Assembly (NCBI GenBank): GCA_001510575.1
Contig: LNGK01000003.1
Span: 3,673,732 to 3,737,731, forward strand
From: Knoxdaviesia capensis
Lineage: Eukaryota; Ascomycota; Sordariomycetes; Microascales; Gondwanamycetaceae
Reading direction: 5' to 3'
DNA: 64,000 bases
Positions 1-11,310 of this stretch are shown here, piece after piece. Made by a program: the position numbers and the translations under genes. How positions within the stretch are numbered: position 1 is the stretch's first letter; every line of letters begins with the position of its first letter. The notes beneath the pieces are model-generated. The model was given only the letters and a program-made list of their open reading frames with translations, searched no databases and was not told the DNA's origin.

Positions 1-837
1 CATTGAGCTTGAAGCCCTTGGACTGGACGTTGAACACCGAGCCGTCCTCCTTGTCAGCCTGCGGGGCCATGAAGGTGGCATCGTGCTCGTTGGGGTTGAA
101 CTTCTGGCCGTCGGGCGAGAAGCGCTCGATGCCGTGGCGCGCCAGCGTCTGCACCAGCATGTTCTCCGTCATCTTCAGGCCCTCGTGCAGCGCCGCCAGG
201 TCGCGCAGCTCGTCGCGCTCGCTCGCCGCCGCCAGCTTGTCCTCCGGCACCATCGCCAGCGCCCGCTCCAGGTTGTCGACGCTGTCAATCAGGTCCTTCG
301 CGAAGCTCTGGATCGCGAAGTCGCGCGCCGACTTCATGTCGCGCTGTGTTCGGTCCTGCAGGTTGCGGAAGTCGGCTACTGAGCGGAGGTATCGGTCCTG
401 TGGAAGCGGAAGAAGCAACGCGGCGCAAATGATTAGCTTCAGGTCACACACACAGATGTAGTCTCCCGGCTTTCCGAAACGCATCGAAGTTGGTTGAGGG
501 GAGCTCTCCCGCTATCCCCCCTTTTGTATCCTAAGAAGCTCACCTTCAGATCAAGAACCTCCTTCTCCTTGGCCTCAAGCTTGGTCTTTAGCTCTGCGAG
601 CGGATCCGCCTCGGCCTCACCAGCCTTCGCGGCATCCGCACCCTCCTCTTTCGCCGGCTCCTTGGCCGACTCTGACGAGTACCACCGCCACATCGGCGAC
701 CGCAGCGCCGCCGTGCCTGCTGTTACCGGCGCGGCGGACCGGGTCTGGAGAACAATCGGGGACACCCGCGAAACTCCGGCGGCAACGGGGACAGACCGCA
801 GGCTGCGGGCCGAGCGGAACACGGTTTGTCTTAACAT
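1..837 (-). CDS. mge1: Mitochondrial GrpE nucleotide-exchange factor (Mge1), 3' end outside window
   Basis: GrpE/Mge1 sits in the mitochondrial matrix and releases ADP from the Hsp70 Ssc1, so it is needed for protein import and folding. Exon 1 (544-837) encodes 98 residues: an Arg/Ser-rich presequence (start MLRQTVFRSARSLRS) with a WRWYSSES stretch typical of a processing region, then an acidic linker and the start of a coiled coil (LAELKTKLEAKEKEVLDLK). Intron 398-543 has a GTGAGC donor and CAG acceptor. Exon 2 (1-397) continues in frame with DRYLRSVADFRNLQDRTQRD, the GrpE coiled-coil signature, then HEGLKMTENMLVQTLARHGIE and FNPNEHDATFM of the beta domain, ending at GSVFNVQSKGFKLN. About 230 residues are visible. 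From the family, only the last 10-15 (the final beta strand) should lie beyond position 1. The start is the first Met before the presequence. Confidence 0.95.
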
Positions 838-2150
838 GGTGATAGATGGGAATGAGGAGAAATTAGGAGAAGCGTTTGTTGTTTATTGAGAGCTTCCAAG
901 AATTGAAGCTTGGTATTAAAAAGGCGAAGACGGTTAAAAAAAAAAGGAGAACAGATAAGAAGTCAGAAATTTAACTCTAGCAAGACCAAAATGGAGAGAG
1001 GGAAACGAAATCTAATTTTGTGTCGCGTGATAAAGATGGCGATGATGATGATGTGAAATAAAGTGAAAAGAAGGACGTAGAAGCAGGAAAAAATTATAGA
1101 TGAAAGAATTGTTCCATGCAATTCGTGCCAAGACTTGTCGAACGCTAACCCCAAGCTGTAGAGAGAAAAAATTAGCTCGGCTCCGATCGGATAAAAACCG
1201 GGTCATAGGAGGAATCCTCGTCACGTGGTACATTGTAACCCTAGCTGTAACCCTAGTTTAGTGAAATTCTCACGCCGATCGTTAAAAGGCCAGGAAGGAT
1301 AAAGGAGGCGAGAAAATTGATCCCCAAGAGCTGTCATCACAAAGAATCAAAGCGGCCGCTTACATGACAGCACAGGGTGCTAATCGAGGGTGGTTTTTGG
1401 GTGTTCTGGAAGCGCACGCACATCGCCCTGAAGGAACACCGGGGGGGGAGGGAGGAGGAGCGGTTGCAGTCAGTGGTGAGAAGCTTCATCTTTGCTCACA
1501 CCAGTTGCAAGAGCTGGGCTAGACACTCCTTGAAACGGTGAAGGTAAGAAGGGGTTGAACAAAAAAGAAAAAAAAAAGAAACCATCACCGAGGCTTCCTG
1601 AGACTTCGAGTCAAACCACTAGTCGCTTGGGGGTCGAAATACGGACACATAACAGTGACCATTTAAGTGTTCACACGCGCGCCCGAGAAAAACAGAGGGG
1701 GTAGGCCGGGAAGGAGGCAATCGGGGTTGGTGGCAGCGGAAAAGGCGATGAGATTGGGTGGGAATGGACTCAAAAACACTTCATCACGGGACCAATGGCA
1801 AGCGTTGTGATATCATAGAGAAGCAGAAGTAAATCATGACCCTGATACAAAGAGACTGCAGAAAATGGGAATTCTAGCTACCATCCCTCCATCCATCCAT
1901 CAAATCCCCGTTCTTGGAATGTCTGTACTCATATCTGAAATCCCATTATGGCAGAATATCCCGCGTCCATCGCCCAAAAGAAAAGGAAGCCCGAGTCAAA
2001 GCCACACAACGAAAGGTGGGTAGAAAAGCTACCCCCTTTTTTCACTTACTGACCAAGTCTCCATACCATATCTCATAACTCTTTCTCCATGTTCAAGGAG
2101 TTGCCTCCATTTCTATCGTTATTGTTTTCTCGTGTATTAGCTGGGCACAA
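838..2150. other. Intergenic: mge1 promoter side and het-c 3' side
   Basis: No coding sequence recognised. The part next to 837 is the mge1 promoter and leader on the minus strand. Two AACCCTA telomere-like heptamers lie at 1237-1243 and 1249-1255, about 400 nt upstream of the mge1 start. A short CCAT tandem run sits near 1884-1900. The right end is the 3' flank of het-c. Two short minus-strand ORFs (963-1233) have no coding character. Confidence 0.7.
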
Positions 2151-4988
2151 CTAGCCACGTGGGGGGTAGCCGCCGTACGGCGGGTATCCACCGGGCGGAG
2201 GCTGGTGATGGCCATAGGGCCCGCCTTGGTGGGGGTGCGGCGGGTAGCCAGGGGCTGGGTGCCCATACGGGCCAGGCTGCGGGGGGTAGCCCGGAGCATG
2301 GTGCTGAGGGTAGCCAGGAGAGTGTTGAGGCTGCGGGGGGTAGCCGGGAGAGTGGTGTTGGGGAGGATATCCTGGCGAAGGGTGCTGCGGATAGCCGGGT
2401 TGTCCGCCGTAACCCGCCGGTTGCTGTGCGTAACCGGCTGGTTGTGCGTAGCCGGCCGGTTGGGCGTAGCCTGCTGGCTGTTGGTGCGCGTATCCTGCCG
2501 GTTGTTGATTATATGTTGGCTGCTGCGGTTCAGGCGCACTGTATCCACCGGGGTGAGTCTGTTGGAAGTTCTCGCCGCCGTGAGTGTACGAAAAGGCCTC
2601 ACCCGTCGGCACTCCCGCCGCCGGGCGCGTGAAGTTTGGTGCGCTGCTGAGAGGCTCGAAATCACGAGTGCTAATCTGGCTCCATAATCCACCGGCCACC
2701 TTGCCGTGGCCACTGTCCCCATGGCAACTGTATCCCCGGGACGAGGTACCCATATCGCGGTTGGATCCAGACGGGTTCGAGTGAAGAAGGTGATTCTTTC
2801 CGTCCTTCACTGACTGGGACGACAGGAGATTAGGAATCTGGTTGCGGCGGGGATGCTCGTCGTACCACTTGCGAACGGTGTTGAACATGTCCCGTTGGAC
2901 CTCGATTCTCTCGTTGCGGTTGGCGGGGTGGTGGAAGACGTGCAGGATGTCGTTCACTACTTCGTCGACAGGGACTCCAGGGTTCTCCCAGGCATAGATA
3001 ACGCGAGGGACGGCATACTGCAGAACGGTGGCAGCAACGCGGCCGGCGCACGAGTTCAGCACGTTGGTGAAATGGTCTTTGGAGAGCATCGAATGGGTGG
3101 GATCAGTGCAATTCGGGTCCTTCCACACCTCCAGCTGGGAGTTGGCACTGGCGCTAATGATGGTGGAAGATCCATCCTTCAGGGTCTTGGACACCTGTTG
3201 AATAATGGGCTTGATGAAGGGCGCAAGAAGGCCAAGAACAAAGGCCGTCAATCTCTCGCCAATGGTGTCGAGAAGCTTTTCCAGGCCGGGGATCTTGGCG
3301 ATGCCGCTGCTGATGGCCTTGACAATTTTGTCCCGGAACTCGAGAATCGGGTAGATCTGGCCGACCGTCTTGACGGGGTCGAAATTGGGGCTCATGCCGG
3401 GCACAATGTTGACGTTTGCAGCGCGCGTGTTCTCCTGTTCCTGTTGCTCGGCCGCAGCTCTAAGGTTCCGGGCCTGGGAGGCAAATCCGTCTCCTTGGCC
3501 AGGAATTTGAGACAGAACGGAGATGAAGTCGGAAGTGGAGTTCGAGCCACCAAAGCCACGGGAGTTGCCTCCTCCGTTGGCTGCCTTTTCAGCAACATCA
3601 AGGGCAAGCTCCACCTCATCAACCTCAGCCTGAGTAAAGTGATCGGTAGCCTCACCAATAACCGAGTGCAGGAAGTCAACAGCACCAAAGGTACCTGAAG
3701 GGGGAGAACTGTCAGAGGGGGGCTTTTGACTTTATAATCCAAAATGGGGATCTCAACATACCAGTCACCAGAGGATATACATTGCGTCCGTTGAGGTTGA
3801 TTTTGGAGCTCGAACCACAGTGGGGGAACACCTGCTTATGTCCCATCTCAATGAGAGCCAGCTCGCAGTAGTTGCTGTGGGCGCTGAAGTCCTAGTTATG
3901 GGTGGAGACATGTCAGTGTTTCGCCTCCTCCCTTCGTTTCAAATAGAAATAGCCTACCTCGAGGCAGTGAAGGGCCTGGCCGAGACACCGGAGAGCCTCG
4001 CACAGATCAGCCTCCTTTCCAGACGAATGGCCGCTGGTGTAGACACGGCCGAAGTGGATGGAGCGCGCAAAGCTGAACCGCAGGTATCCGGAGCTAGTGG
4101 CCCAGTTCCCCTGTTCGTTGGCAATATAATTCTTCATTCCTGTACGGCGATCGATTTCGGTCTCGACACGCTCAACAGGACCACGCAGGCGCGGGTCAAT
4201 GGTCCGTGCATCGACTCCGTCGGCATATCCCAGGGGGTTGTCAATGTGCTCCTCGGGACGGTACACACCGAGACGTTCGGATGTGACTTCAAATTCCTCG
4301 GTAGCATATCCGAAAGACATGAACGACATGACCCAGAGCTACATGCATGCAAGGTTAGTTTTTGCAAGGAAGCAAAAGAGTGGGTTCCGACATTGCTCAT
4401 CCTGGGGGAGAGGCTCACCAAAATGCGGATAGTCTCGGCGTTGACCGGGCCTTTCAAGCTACCAACATCGATGGCCTGGGAGTAGTCGCGAAGCCAGTTG
4501 CCAAAGTAGGTGCGCTTAATGGCCATGGAGGTCCACTTCTTGCCGTAGACAAAAGCCAGGCCGGTGAGCATATCCTCGATATCTGCATAACGATGCGTCA
4601 GTCCGTTGAAGTTCTTGGCATTTGAAAAGTGAAGGTTCCTGCTTCGATCCGGTGGGATCCGTAGACAGCGGGGGGTATCCGTTTGAGTGGATTGTAGAGA
4701 GATGGATTCAGGGATTCGTACCTCCATGTCGCCAGTTATGGCCCTCCACCTATATCGACACCAGAAAATGGGTTGTCAGTTTCGGAACTGCCAGATATAT
4801 ATGGTAGATATGTTCAACCTCCTTCCATCTCTTCAATAGCTGGGCGGAACAGGACCCTGAGTTGGACGAACCTGAGCAATAGACGGAATGTTTCCCGCGC
4901 CAAACGCCGCTACAGGGCTGGGAAGAAAGACAAGCGCCAGACCCACGATCAAGAGCCACGACGAGCTCCGATTCATGAAAGACGCCAT
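2151..4988 (-). CDS. het-c: Het-C family protein (heterokaryon incompatibility C), secreted/membrane-associated
   Basis: Six exons on the minus strand: 4872-4988, 4722-4749, 4419-4582, 3958-4338, 3762-3891, 2151-3694, giving about 787 residues. All junctions are GT-AG and keep frame. Exon 1 encodes a signal peptide (hydrophobic SSWLLIVGLALVFLPSPVAAFG) followed by FGAGNIPSIAQ. Exon 2 is only 28 nt and encodes VEGHNWRHG. Exons 3-5 carry the conserved Het-C core (DIEDMLTGLAF, KRTYFGNWLRDYSQAIDVG, FGYATEEFEVTSERLGVYRPEEHIDNP, DFSAHSNYCELALIEMG). The last exon continues to about residue 650 and ends in roughly 135 residues of GYPPQ/PAGYAQ repeats. In Neurospora crassa, het-c alleles cause heterokaryon incompatibility together with the HET-domain gene pin-c. 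The N. crassa protein has a glycine-rich tail, here replaced by a Pro/Gly/Tyr/Gln tail. No HET-domain gene is visible nearby, so a role in self-recognition is not shown. In-frame upstream Mets exist, but 4988 directly precedes the signal peptide. Confidence 0.93.
2155..2560 (-). repeat. Imperfect coding repeat for GYPPQ/PAGYAQ units in Het-C tail
   Basis: The 3' end of het-c consists of short imperfect units encoding QPAGYA (about four) and then PGYPPQ/PGYPQH variants (about eight), ending GGYPPYGGYPPRG. The units are similar at the DNA level, so copy number could vary by slippage or unequal crossing-over. Such Pro/Gly/Tyr/Gln tails resemble those of annexins, synexin-like proteins and rhodopsin C-termini, and are usually disordered. 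Confidence 0.85.
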
Positions 4989-6710
4989 GGCGGGGGATTT
5001 TGTCTCAGGATCAAATATGGCAACTGGACGCGCGCGAAAAAAACCGGTGTTCTGGGGGTTTTCGGAAATATGCGGCAAGGTGGAGGGGTCGAAGAAAACG
5101 CAGAGCTTAGACGGTACCGCACAGTTTTCTAAACGTCGGCCTTTTATATGGATAGCGAGGAGAGAATAGAGCTTCGAGATTACGTGTATCTTGAAGAAAA
5201 TAGGAAATCTAGCTTTAAAGACACAGAGAATGCCAAATTCGCCAGATGTCGCCGGCGGGTTTGATGATGTCGATGATATGGCAAACTTGGAGGGGTAAAA
5301 TAGAAGAAGAAAAGCAGGAGGAGGAAGACGAGAACGAGAGCTGAAAGATGATGGAAAGAGGAAAAAGAGAAGAAAAGGAGCAAAGCTACTGAAGGAAAGT
5401 AGTTCTGAGGCAGCCAAAAGAGGGAAGAACGAAAAAAAAAAAAAAAGGCTATGGAAACTTATTTTGGCGGGGTGAAAACAAGGTTATACTGCCACACACT
5501 CGGAGTCGACAACTCCAGAAACTTCATACGAGGCTATTACCACATAGGTGATTCACTCTTTAGCAGGTGACTTATGCGCCGAGTTATCCAGACATTCTTG
5601 ACAAGCCACTGGTGTTCAAGCACTGCAAACGAGGAAAGCATATGACGGAGATCGGATCACGGCACGTCGTTGAGCTTCTGCAGAAGACAATATGTGTACT
5701 TTCATCTGGGGTAAAGCTAGTAGGCCAGTGGAAGTATCACTCAAGTACCCGTGCTCTTTCGCAAGCTGAACTCGCTTGGCAGGCATCGAGGCGGGGTTCT
5801 TCTAGGGTTAGGGTTGGTGAGGAAACGTCGGTTGCCTCCCGCAATCAACATCATTCAACAGAGAGGCGGAGCTCTCTATTCCCCTAACTACCCATGTCTG
5901 CTCATTGATTTTAACATGTCAGGTTGACAAGTGCAGACTCAGGGTATTTCCACAACTAAATGAATCAGTCCCTGTAGCAACGACGAGTGAACTGTCAGAT
6001 GTTGAAATGTCAACACCGCGCTCTCAACACCGGCCTCCGGGATGGCATGTCGTTTCCCGGTGTGCCACGGATCACGGTGATAGACGGAGGCTCAACCGGA
6101 GAATTTCTTCCCGGTAGTTATATGTGGATTCAGCACCGAGATCGACGACAAGGCTTTGCTGGATCATGGATAACTCGCTAACTGCCATACGACACAATAG
6201 ATATATAACCCATAAGAAGGTTAACGTAGTAGTAGTAGTATACGTAGTCCTGATAGCCTGCATAAGCGACCACTGTACCAATCTTCAGTGAACGGGTAAA
6301 GTTTCCATGCGTCATCAAGCATGAGCAAGCTGATGTGGTTCTCATTTAACCACAACCCATGGATCTCAGCCCCAAACTTTTCGGGCTAGGGGGGGATTGT
6401 CCCTGAATCTAAATCTAGGCATCGCTTTAAACAGCATAGGCTATTGCAGTCCGGCACGGGTATTCGCATCTCGCACACACTCCACTGGTGGTGAGCGCTG
6501 GATAGCAATTTGATGCAAAGAATGCCTGAAGCAAGCCCGATATGGCCAACCGCAAACCGCGAATCCCAGTATAAGAAGAGCGTAGGAAGCGTATTCCGAA
6601 TTCAGCGGCAGTCTGGGCATATTCCGTCTATTCCAGGCTGAGCTTGCCGTGATCGGGAGTTGAATCTCCAGACGTGGCGATGGAATCAGGTGCTGGTTAG
6701 CCCACTTACC

Positions 6711-6760
6711 GAAAAAAAAAAGAAGAAAAAAAAAGAAAAAAAAAAAAAAAAGAAAAAGAA
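6711..6760. repeat. Poly-A tract with interspersed G
   Basis: A 50-nt run of A interrupted by single G residues. Minus-strand and plus-strand ORFs crossing it give only poly-Phe or poly-Lys and are artefacts. Confidence 0.9.
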
Positions 6761-7102
6761 ACTCCCATCTAATGCAGCCGACTCTCCAACGGCGATGCGG
6801 ACTTCTCGGGTGGCCGAAGCAGATGACGTAAGGACAGTGCGAAGGATTGTTCGCACGGGTCAAGAGTACGCGATGCTCGGTGACTCAGCCAGTTCTATCC
6901 AATTAGTGTGCAGGCTACACAGTCTCTGAACTGTGGATATCTTCGCTGTACCCGGGCAATCTGCATACAGTTTTCTTACAGTGTAGAGAACGGAGAGCCG
7001 GACCGTGCGAATAAGAACACGCGACGTAGTAGGTAATCAAGAAAATCTAATCTCCATCTCGGGCGACACGTCTCCTGAGAAAAAAGAAAGAACTTTTCTG
7101 GT

Positions 7103-7112
7103 ATATAAAAGT
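7103..7112 (+). promoter_or_regulatory. TATA box of scs7 followed by CT-rich initiation region
   Basis: TATATAAAAG lies about 590 nt upstream of the scs7 ATG. It is followed from about 7135 by a strongly pyrimidine-rich stretch, the usual arrangement for initiation regions of well-expressed filamentous-fungal genes. This implies a leader of roughly 500 nt, or a spliced leader. The start site itself cannot be read from sequence. Confidence 0.5.
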
Positions 7113-7700
7113 TGCGGTGCCGAATCATTTTTTCTCTTCGTTACTCCGATCATCTCCCTCCTTTCGTCTCTCTGTCTCCGTCTCTTCCGCCTCTTAATAT
7201 TCCGAGTTATTTTTTCCCCCAGTGTTTCGACGCCGGGTTGTCTTCTATGAAAATTTGTGTGGATCGTGTGTTTTTGCCATCATCACCCGATTTTTACTGT
7301 TGCATCTCCGTCTTCCGTGCCGTTCCCCTGGTCTAATTTTCTTTCCTGGGCATGAACGTAAACGAGTGAGACCCAGTGACAGAACGAGCTCGGACCAGGA
7401 TTCCAATCAGATAATATAACCAATTTTTTCCTTCTTCGATCAACTGCCTAATCCCCTTTTATCTCATCATCTCTCCTCCCTCCGTATCTCTCCCCCCACT
7501 CCCACACTCCCAGTTTTCCTCTTCACTCCTTTCTTCTTCCGCCGTGTCATTTGTCCTCTCTCGAGCCTCATTATTCTCGACAAATCCTCACTCCTGTTGT
7601 TTCTCCTTTTCTTTCTTTCTTTTCTGTGACTCGAGACTCGACCTTGACCTCGGCCGACTAGAAGAAGAAGAAGAACAACGACCACCACCACCAGCACATC

Positions 7701-8986
7701 ATGTCTTCGAAGCTTCCCACCTTCTCGGAAGCCGACGTGGCTGTCCACAACTCGGCCAAGTCGTGCTATGTCACCATTGGCAACAAGGTGTACGACGTGA
7801 CCGACTTCATCGACGACCACCCCGGCGGTGCCGACCTCGTGCTCGAGTATGCCGGCCGCGACATTGCTGACATCCTCGTCAACGGCGACTCGCACACCCA
7901 CTCGGAGGCGGCCTACGAGATTCTCGACGAGTCCCTCGTCGGCTTCCTGGCCGGCGGCAAGACCAGCGGCTCGTCGGACTCGGGCTCGTCGTCGGGCGTC
8001 GACTTGGGCTCCACCGCCAAGGACTCCAACGGCCGCTGGGTGCACCCGCGCACCGGCATGGCGTGCGAGGAGGACTTGAGCCGCGACACCGACCTGGCCA
8101 GCGACTACAAGACCCACAAGTTCCTCGACCTCAACAAGCCGCTGCTGATGCAGGTGTGGCGGGGCAACTTCTCCAAGGCCTTCTACCTCGAACAGGTGCA
8201 CCGACCCCGCCACTACAAGGGCGGCAAGTCGGCCCCGCTGTTTGGAAACTTCCTCGAGCCGCTGTCGCTGACCCCGTGGTGGGTGCCGCCGCTGGTGTGG
8301 CTGCCGTTGGTCGGATACTGTCTGGTGCGGGCCGACCAGGAGTTCGACACTCATATTCAGACTTTCCTGCACTGGGGCTTTGGCTTCTCTCTGTGGTCTC
8401 TGATTGAGTACTGCCTTCACCGGTTCCTCTTCCATCTTGACGAGTAAGTGTATTCCTTTCGTGATGTTGGCCGATGTGCTTTGGGCCGTCCCATGGACGG
8501 CCACACGGAGGCACTTGCGAATATCGCTGTATTGAACAAACAAACATGGAAACTAACATCTGATGCTTCTCTCTCTACAGCTACCTTCCCGACAACCGCG
8601 TCTTCATCACCCTCCACTTCCTCCTCCACGGTGTCCACCACTACCTCCCCATGGACAAATACCGTCTGGTGCTGCCGCCAACTCTGTTCGTCCTCCTGGC
8701 CACGCCCTTCTGGTACCTGGCCCACAGCATCTTCTCGTACTCGTGGCCGGCCGGTACTGCCGTGTTCGCCGGTGGTGTGTTCGGCTACATCCTCTACGAC
8801 ATGACCCACTACTTCCTACACCACCAGAACCTGCCGCTGTGGTACAAGCAGCTCAAGAAGTACCACCTCGAGCACCACTTCCTCGACTACGAGAACGGCT
8901 TTGGAGTCACCACCAAGTTCTGGGACCGTGTCTTCGGAACCGAGCTAGTTGGTGCTGCGCCGCCGGTTGTCAAGGCGTCGTCGTAA
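7701..8986 (+). CDS. scs7: Sphingolipid alpha-hydroxylase (Scs7-type, cytochrome b5 fused to fatty acid hydroxylase)
   Basis: An ER membrane enzyme that 2-hydroxylates the very-long-chain fatty acid of ceramide/inositolphosphorylceramide. Exon 1 is 7701-8443, exon 2 is 8581-8986; the 137-nt intron has a GTAAGT donor and TACAG acceptor. The product is 382 residues, close to yeast Scs7 (384). Residues about 8-85 are a cytochrome b5 domain with heme motif DDHPGG (His40) and a second candidate heme His in GDSHTHSEA (65-67). The C-terminal half has the di-iron histidine boxes EYCLHRFLFH, LHGVHHYLP, THYFLHHQ and KKYHLEHHFLDYENGFG. Four hydrophobic segments flank these (for example WWVPPLVWLPLVGYCLV and LVLPPTLFVLLATPFWYLA). 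The ATG follows a CT-rich leader, and the b5 domain begins directly after it. The neighbours are functionally unrelated. Confidence 0.97.
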
Positions 8987-11280
8987 GCGGCCTGCTTTCT
9001 CACCGAGTGGCCAACGCCGTTTGGAGGTTAAGGCCCCTCGGAAAGGCGAATTCATCTTCTTTTCTCCCGAGTGTCTACGAGTCCTCTTTCTACGTGCATA
9101 TTTTCCATTTTCTTTCTTTCCATTCTCTTTCTTGAAACCGCTGTACATATACTCTCCTGGGTCGCATTTCTCTCCCTCTCTTTGCATCTCATAGATTTCA
9201 AAGTGTTCCTTCCGGCTACGCCATCGACAGCTCCCAGCCACCACATATCGCTGCACCCATCCATTTCCACCATCCACGCCAGGGAGGGGGTGTGCGTGTA
9301 CAAAACTTTCCCATTTCCCACACTTTCTTCCCCCACTGCTACCTTCTTTTTGCACAATGACGTTTTGGAATTCTGGCAATAACCCTCTCCGCACGTGCCA
9401 ATGTGTCTGCCCTACATACATATGCTACGTTCCGGGAGTGGCCGGGAGGGCCCGTTTGCCATCTTTCCGCAAGACGGGTTTTGCCTAGACCGGCCTCCTG
9501 TCGGGGTCAAACTCAAAATCCGGCGGTGTGTGCAGAAGGGAAACCTGCCAGCCGAAGTTGAGTGATGCAGCTCTATATTACTATGTAACCATATGCAAAA
9601 GCAGCGAGGCTTGGCGTTTTTCTCTTTCGATTGTTCTGTGGGTGCTTTCTGGAGTTTCGTCTTTGCGTCTATCCGTCCCCCTTGTGTGTTGCTTCTTCCC
9701 AGCTTTGCACGGGAGTAGCCACTGTCCATGGCTGTTGGGGGTGCTCAATTCATCTGACCTTCAATGGTGAGCAGAGCGACAGCGTGGGGATCCATTTCCA
9801 AACTGTCTTGCGTGCCGGTGCCGGTACCGGTATCTTCCCCGGCCGGCCTTGGTCTCCTTCACACATTCCCCCCCGCTTCACCCATCCTCAACGGCACACA
9901 ACTGTCTCCGCTCAATTAATATATCCTGCACCGATTGCCGGCTAGAATCGCGATCTTCTAGTCGTTTGTCCAGAAACGACAAACCAGGAGCTTTCTACCT
10001 GTCGTGAAAGATAGAGAGTCTGCCCCGACTTATGGATGTGGTCTCATTTCACTGGCTAGGTGTCTCTTTTTTTCCTTTCGATTTTTGATCTTACACTGTT
10101 CTGTTGTGATGGTAATGAATTTACGGTTTTCCCGCCCTTGGTTTGGTTGTACGTCTGTCTTCTTTCTGCATTTCATTGTCTGGGGCACAGGGGAAAAATG
10201 GCTGGTTGTTTCTGTCTCGTTTTCCGTGCGACTTCCACTTCTTCATCTTCTCCTCACCCCATCTTTTTAATATATCTTTTTAAATCTTTTCGTGCTGTTT
10301 GGGAGGGGATTGGAGAGAACCTGTTTGTTTTGGATACGCCGGGGCACTGCTGGGGTGGTAATATCATAATATATACTTCATGTTCGAGTCTTGTTGGTGT
10401 CTCTGGTGATGCTTGTGAGTGATGTATCTGGTGAACTGCGTTTGCTTCATTCCCTGTTGGTTGTCCCGAAAGGCGGGTTGTGTAAGCGTTTGGCTGCCGT
10501 TTTGTGAGTTATTTGATTCTCGTTTGTTCAACTTCCTGTATGGAGGGACACACTCCTGATAACAGCACACAGCACACAGCACATTGGACAGACCTCACGA
10601 CGCGGGCACATGTCCGGGGACACTGCCAAATTGACATCTCACTCAGCCGATGAACCGACCTCAACAAAGCTCGCGTGCCATCCGGGAATAATGGAAACAG
10701 CAGTTCGACAGCATGGCCACACAGCAATCACGAGCCGGCTGCCCACACATGCTCAATGCCATATTCAGAGGGGAAAGGAGAAGGGGGACGGACACTGACC
10801 ATATTTTATCTTTTTCCGTATTGCATGAGAGAGCACTGCCGTCTCGTCGATCGCTGTGACCCGTGTTCGGCATGGCAAAAGGCTCTTATACATGGATTCC
10901 CGGGCGGCTTAGCGGCCTCGCTAGATAAAGTGGACATGCACACAAACTACGGGCGGCACATTTCGAAGGAGCTTCCAAACTGAGTAGGTGAGTAAAGTGC
11001 CACCCCGACCACGGATTCCAAAGCTGGACAGGGACACAATATATACATACAGATGCTGAAGTGATACGGGATATATATAGTGATGCAGCACGCAGGTGGT
11101 CGGGATTCGCGAATCCCGCCGGATCCCACGGCGCCAACCGACCAGTTAGAATGCGAGGAGCCGGGCTGAATGAGAGTGGCATTTTTGCCTATAGAGATAG
11201 AGTGGCCCGGGGGAGACGACAAAAGAACCATCACCAGTGCGCTTGAAGCAAGTGTTTGTGCGAGAGCCCCGGGCAGAGCT

Positions 11281-11310
11281 GTGTGTGTGTGTGTGTGTGT
11301 GCGTGTGCGT
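11281..11310. repeat. GT dinucleotide microsatellite
   Basis: About ten perfect GT units followed by degenerate GCGTGT units. Confidence 0.95.

Larger units (their letters stand above)
4989..7700. other. Divergent intergenic region between het-c and scs7
   Basis: About 2.7 kb without a recognised gene. It holds the het-c promoter (left, read on minus) and the scs7 promoter and leader (right). Visible elements are TAGGGTTAGGGTTG at 5803-5816, a GTA trinucleotide run near 6225-6247, an A-rich tract at 6711-6760, a TATA box at 7103-7110, and a long CT-rich leader from about 7135 to 7560. ORFs here are low complexity or lack family features. Confidence 0.7.

Noticed and set aside
7467..8543. 358-codon minus-strand ORF over scs7
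   Set aside because: Antisense shadow of scs7 exon 1, running into the CT-rich leader.
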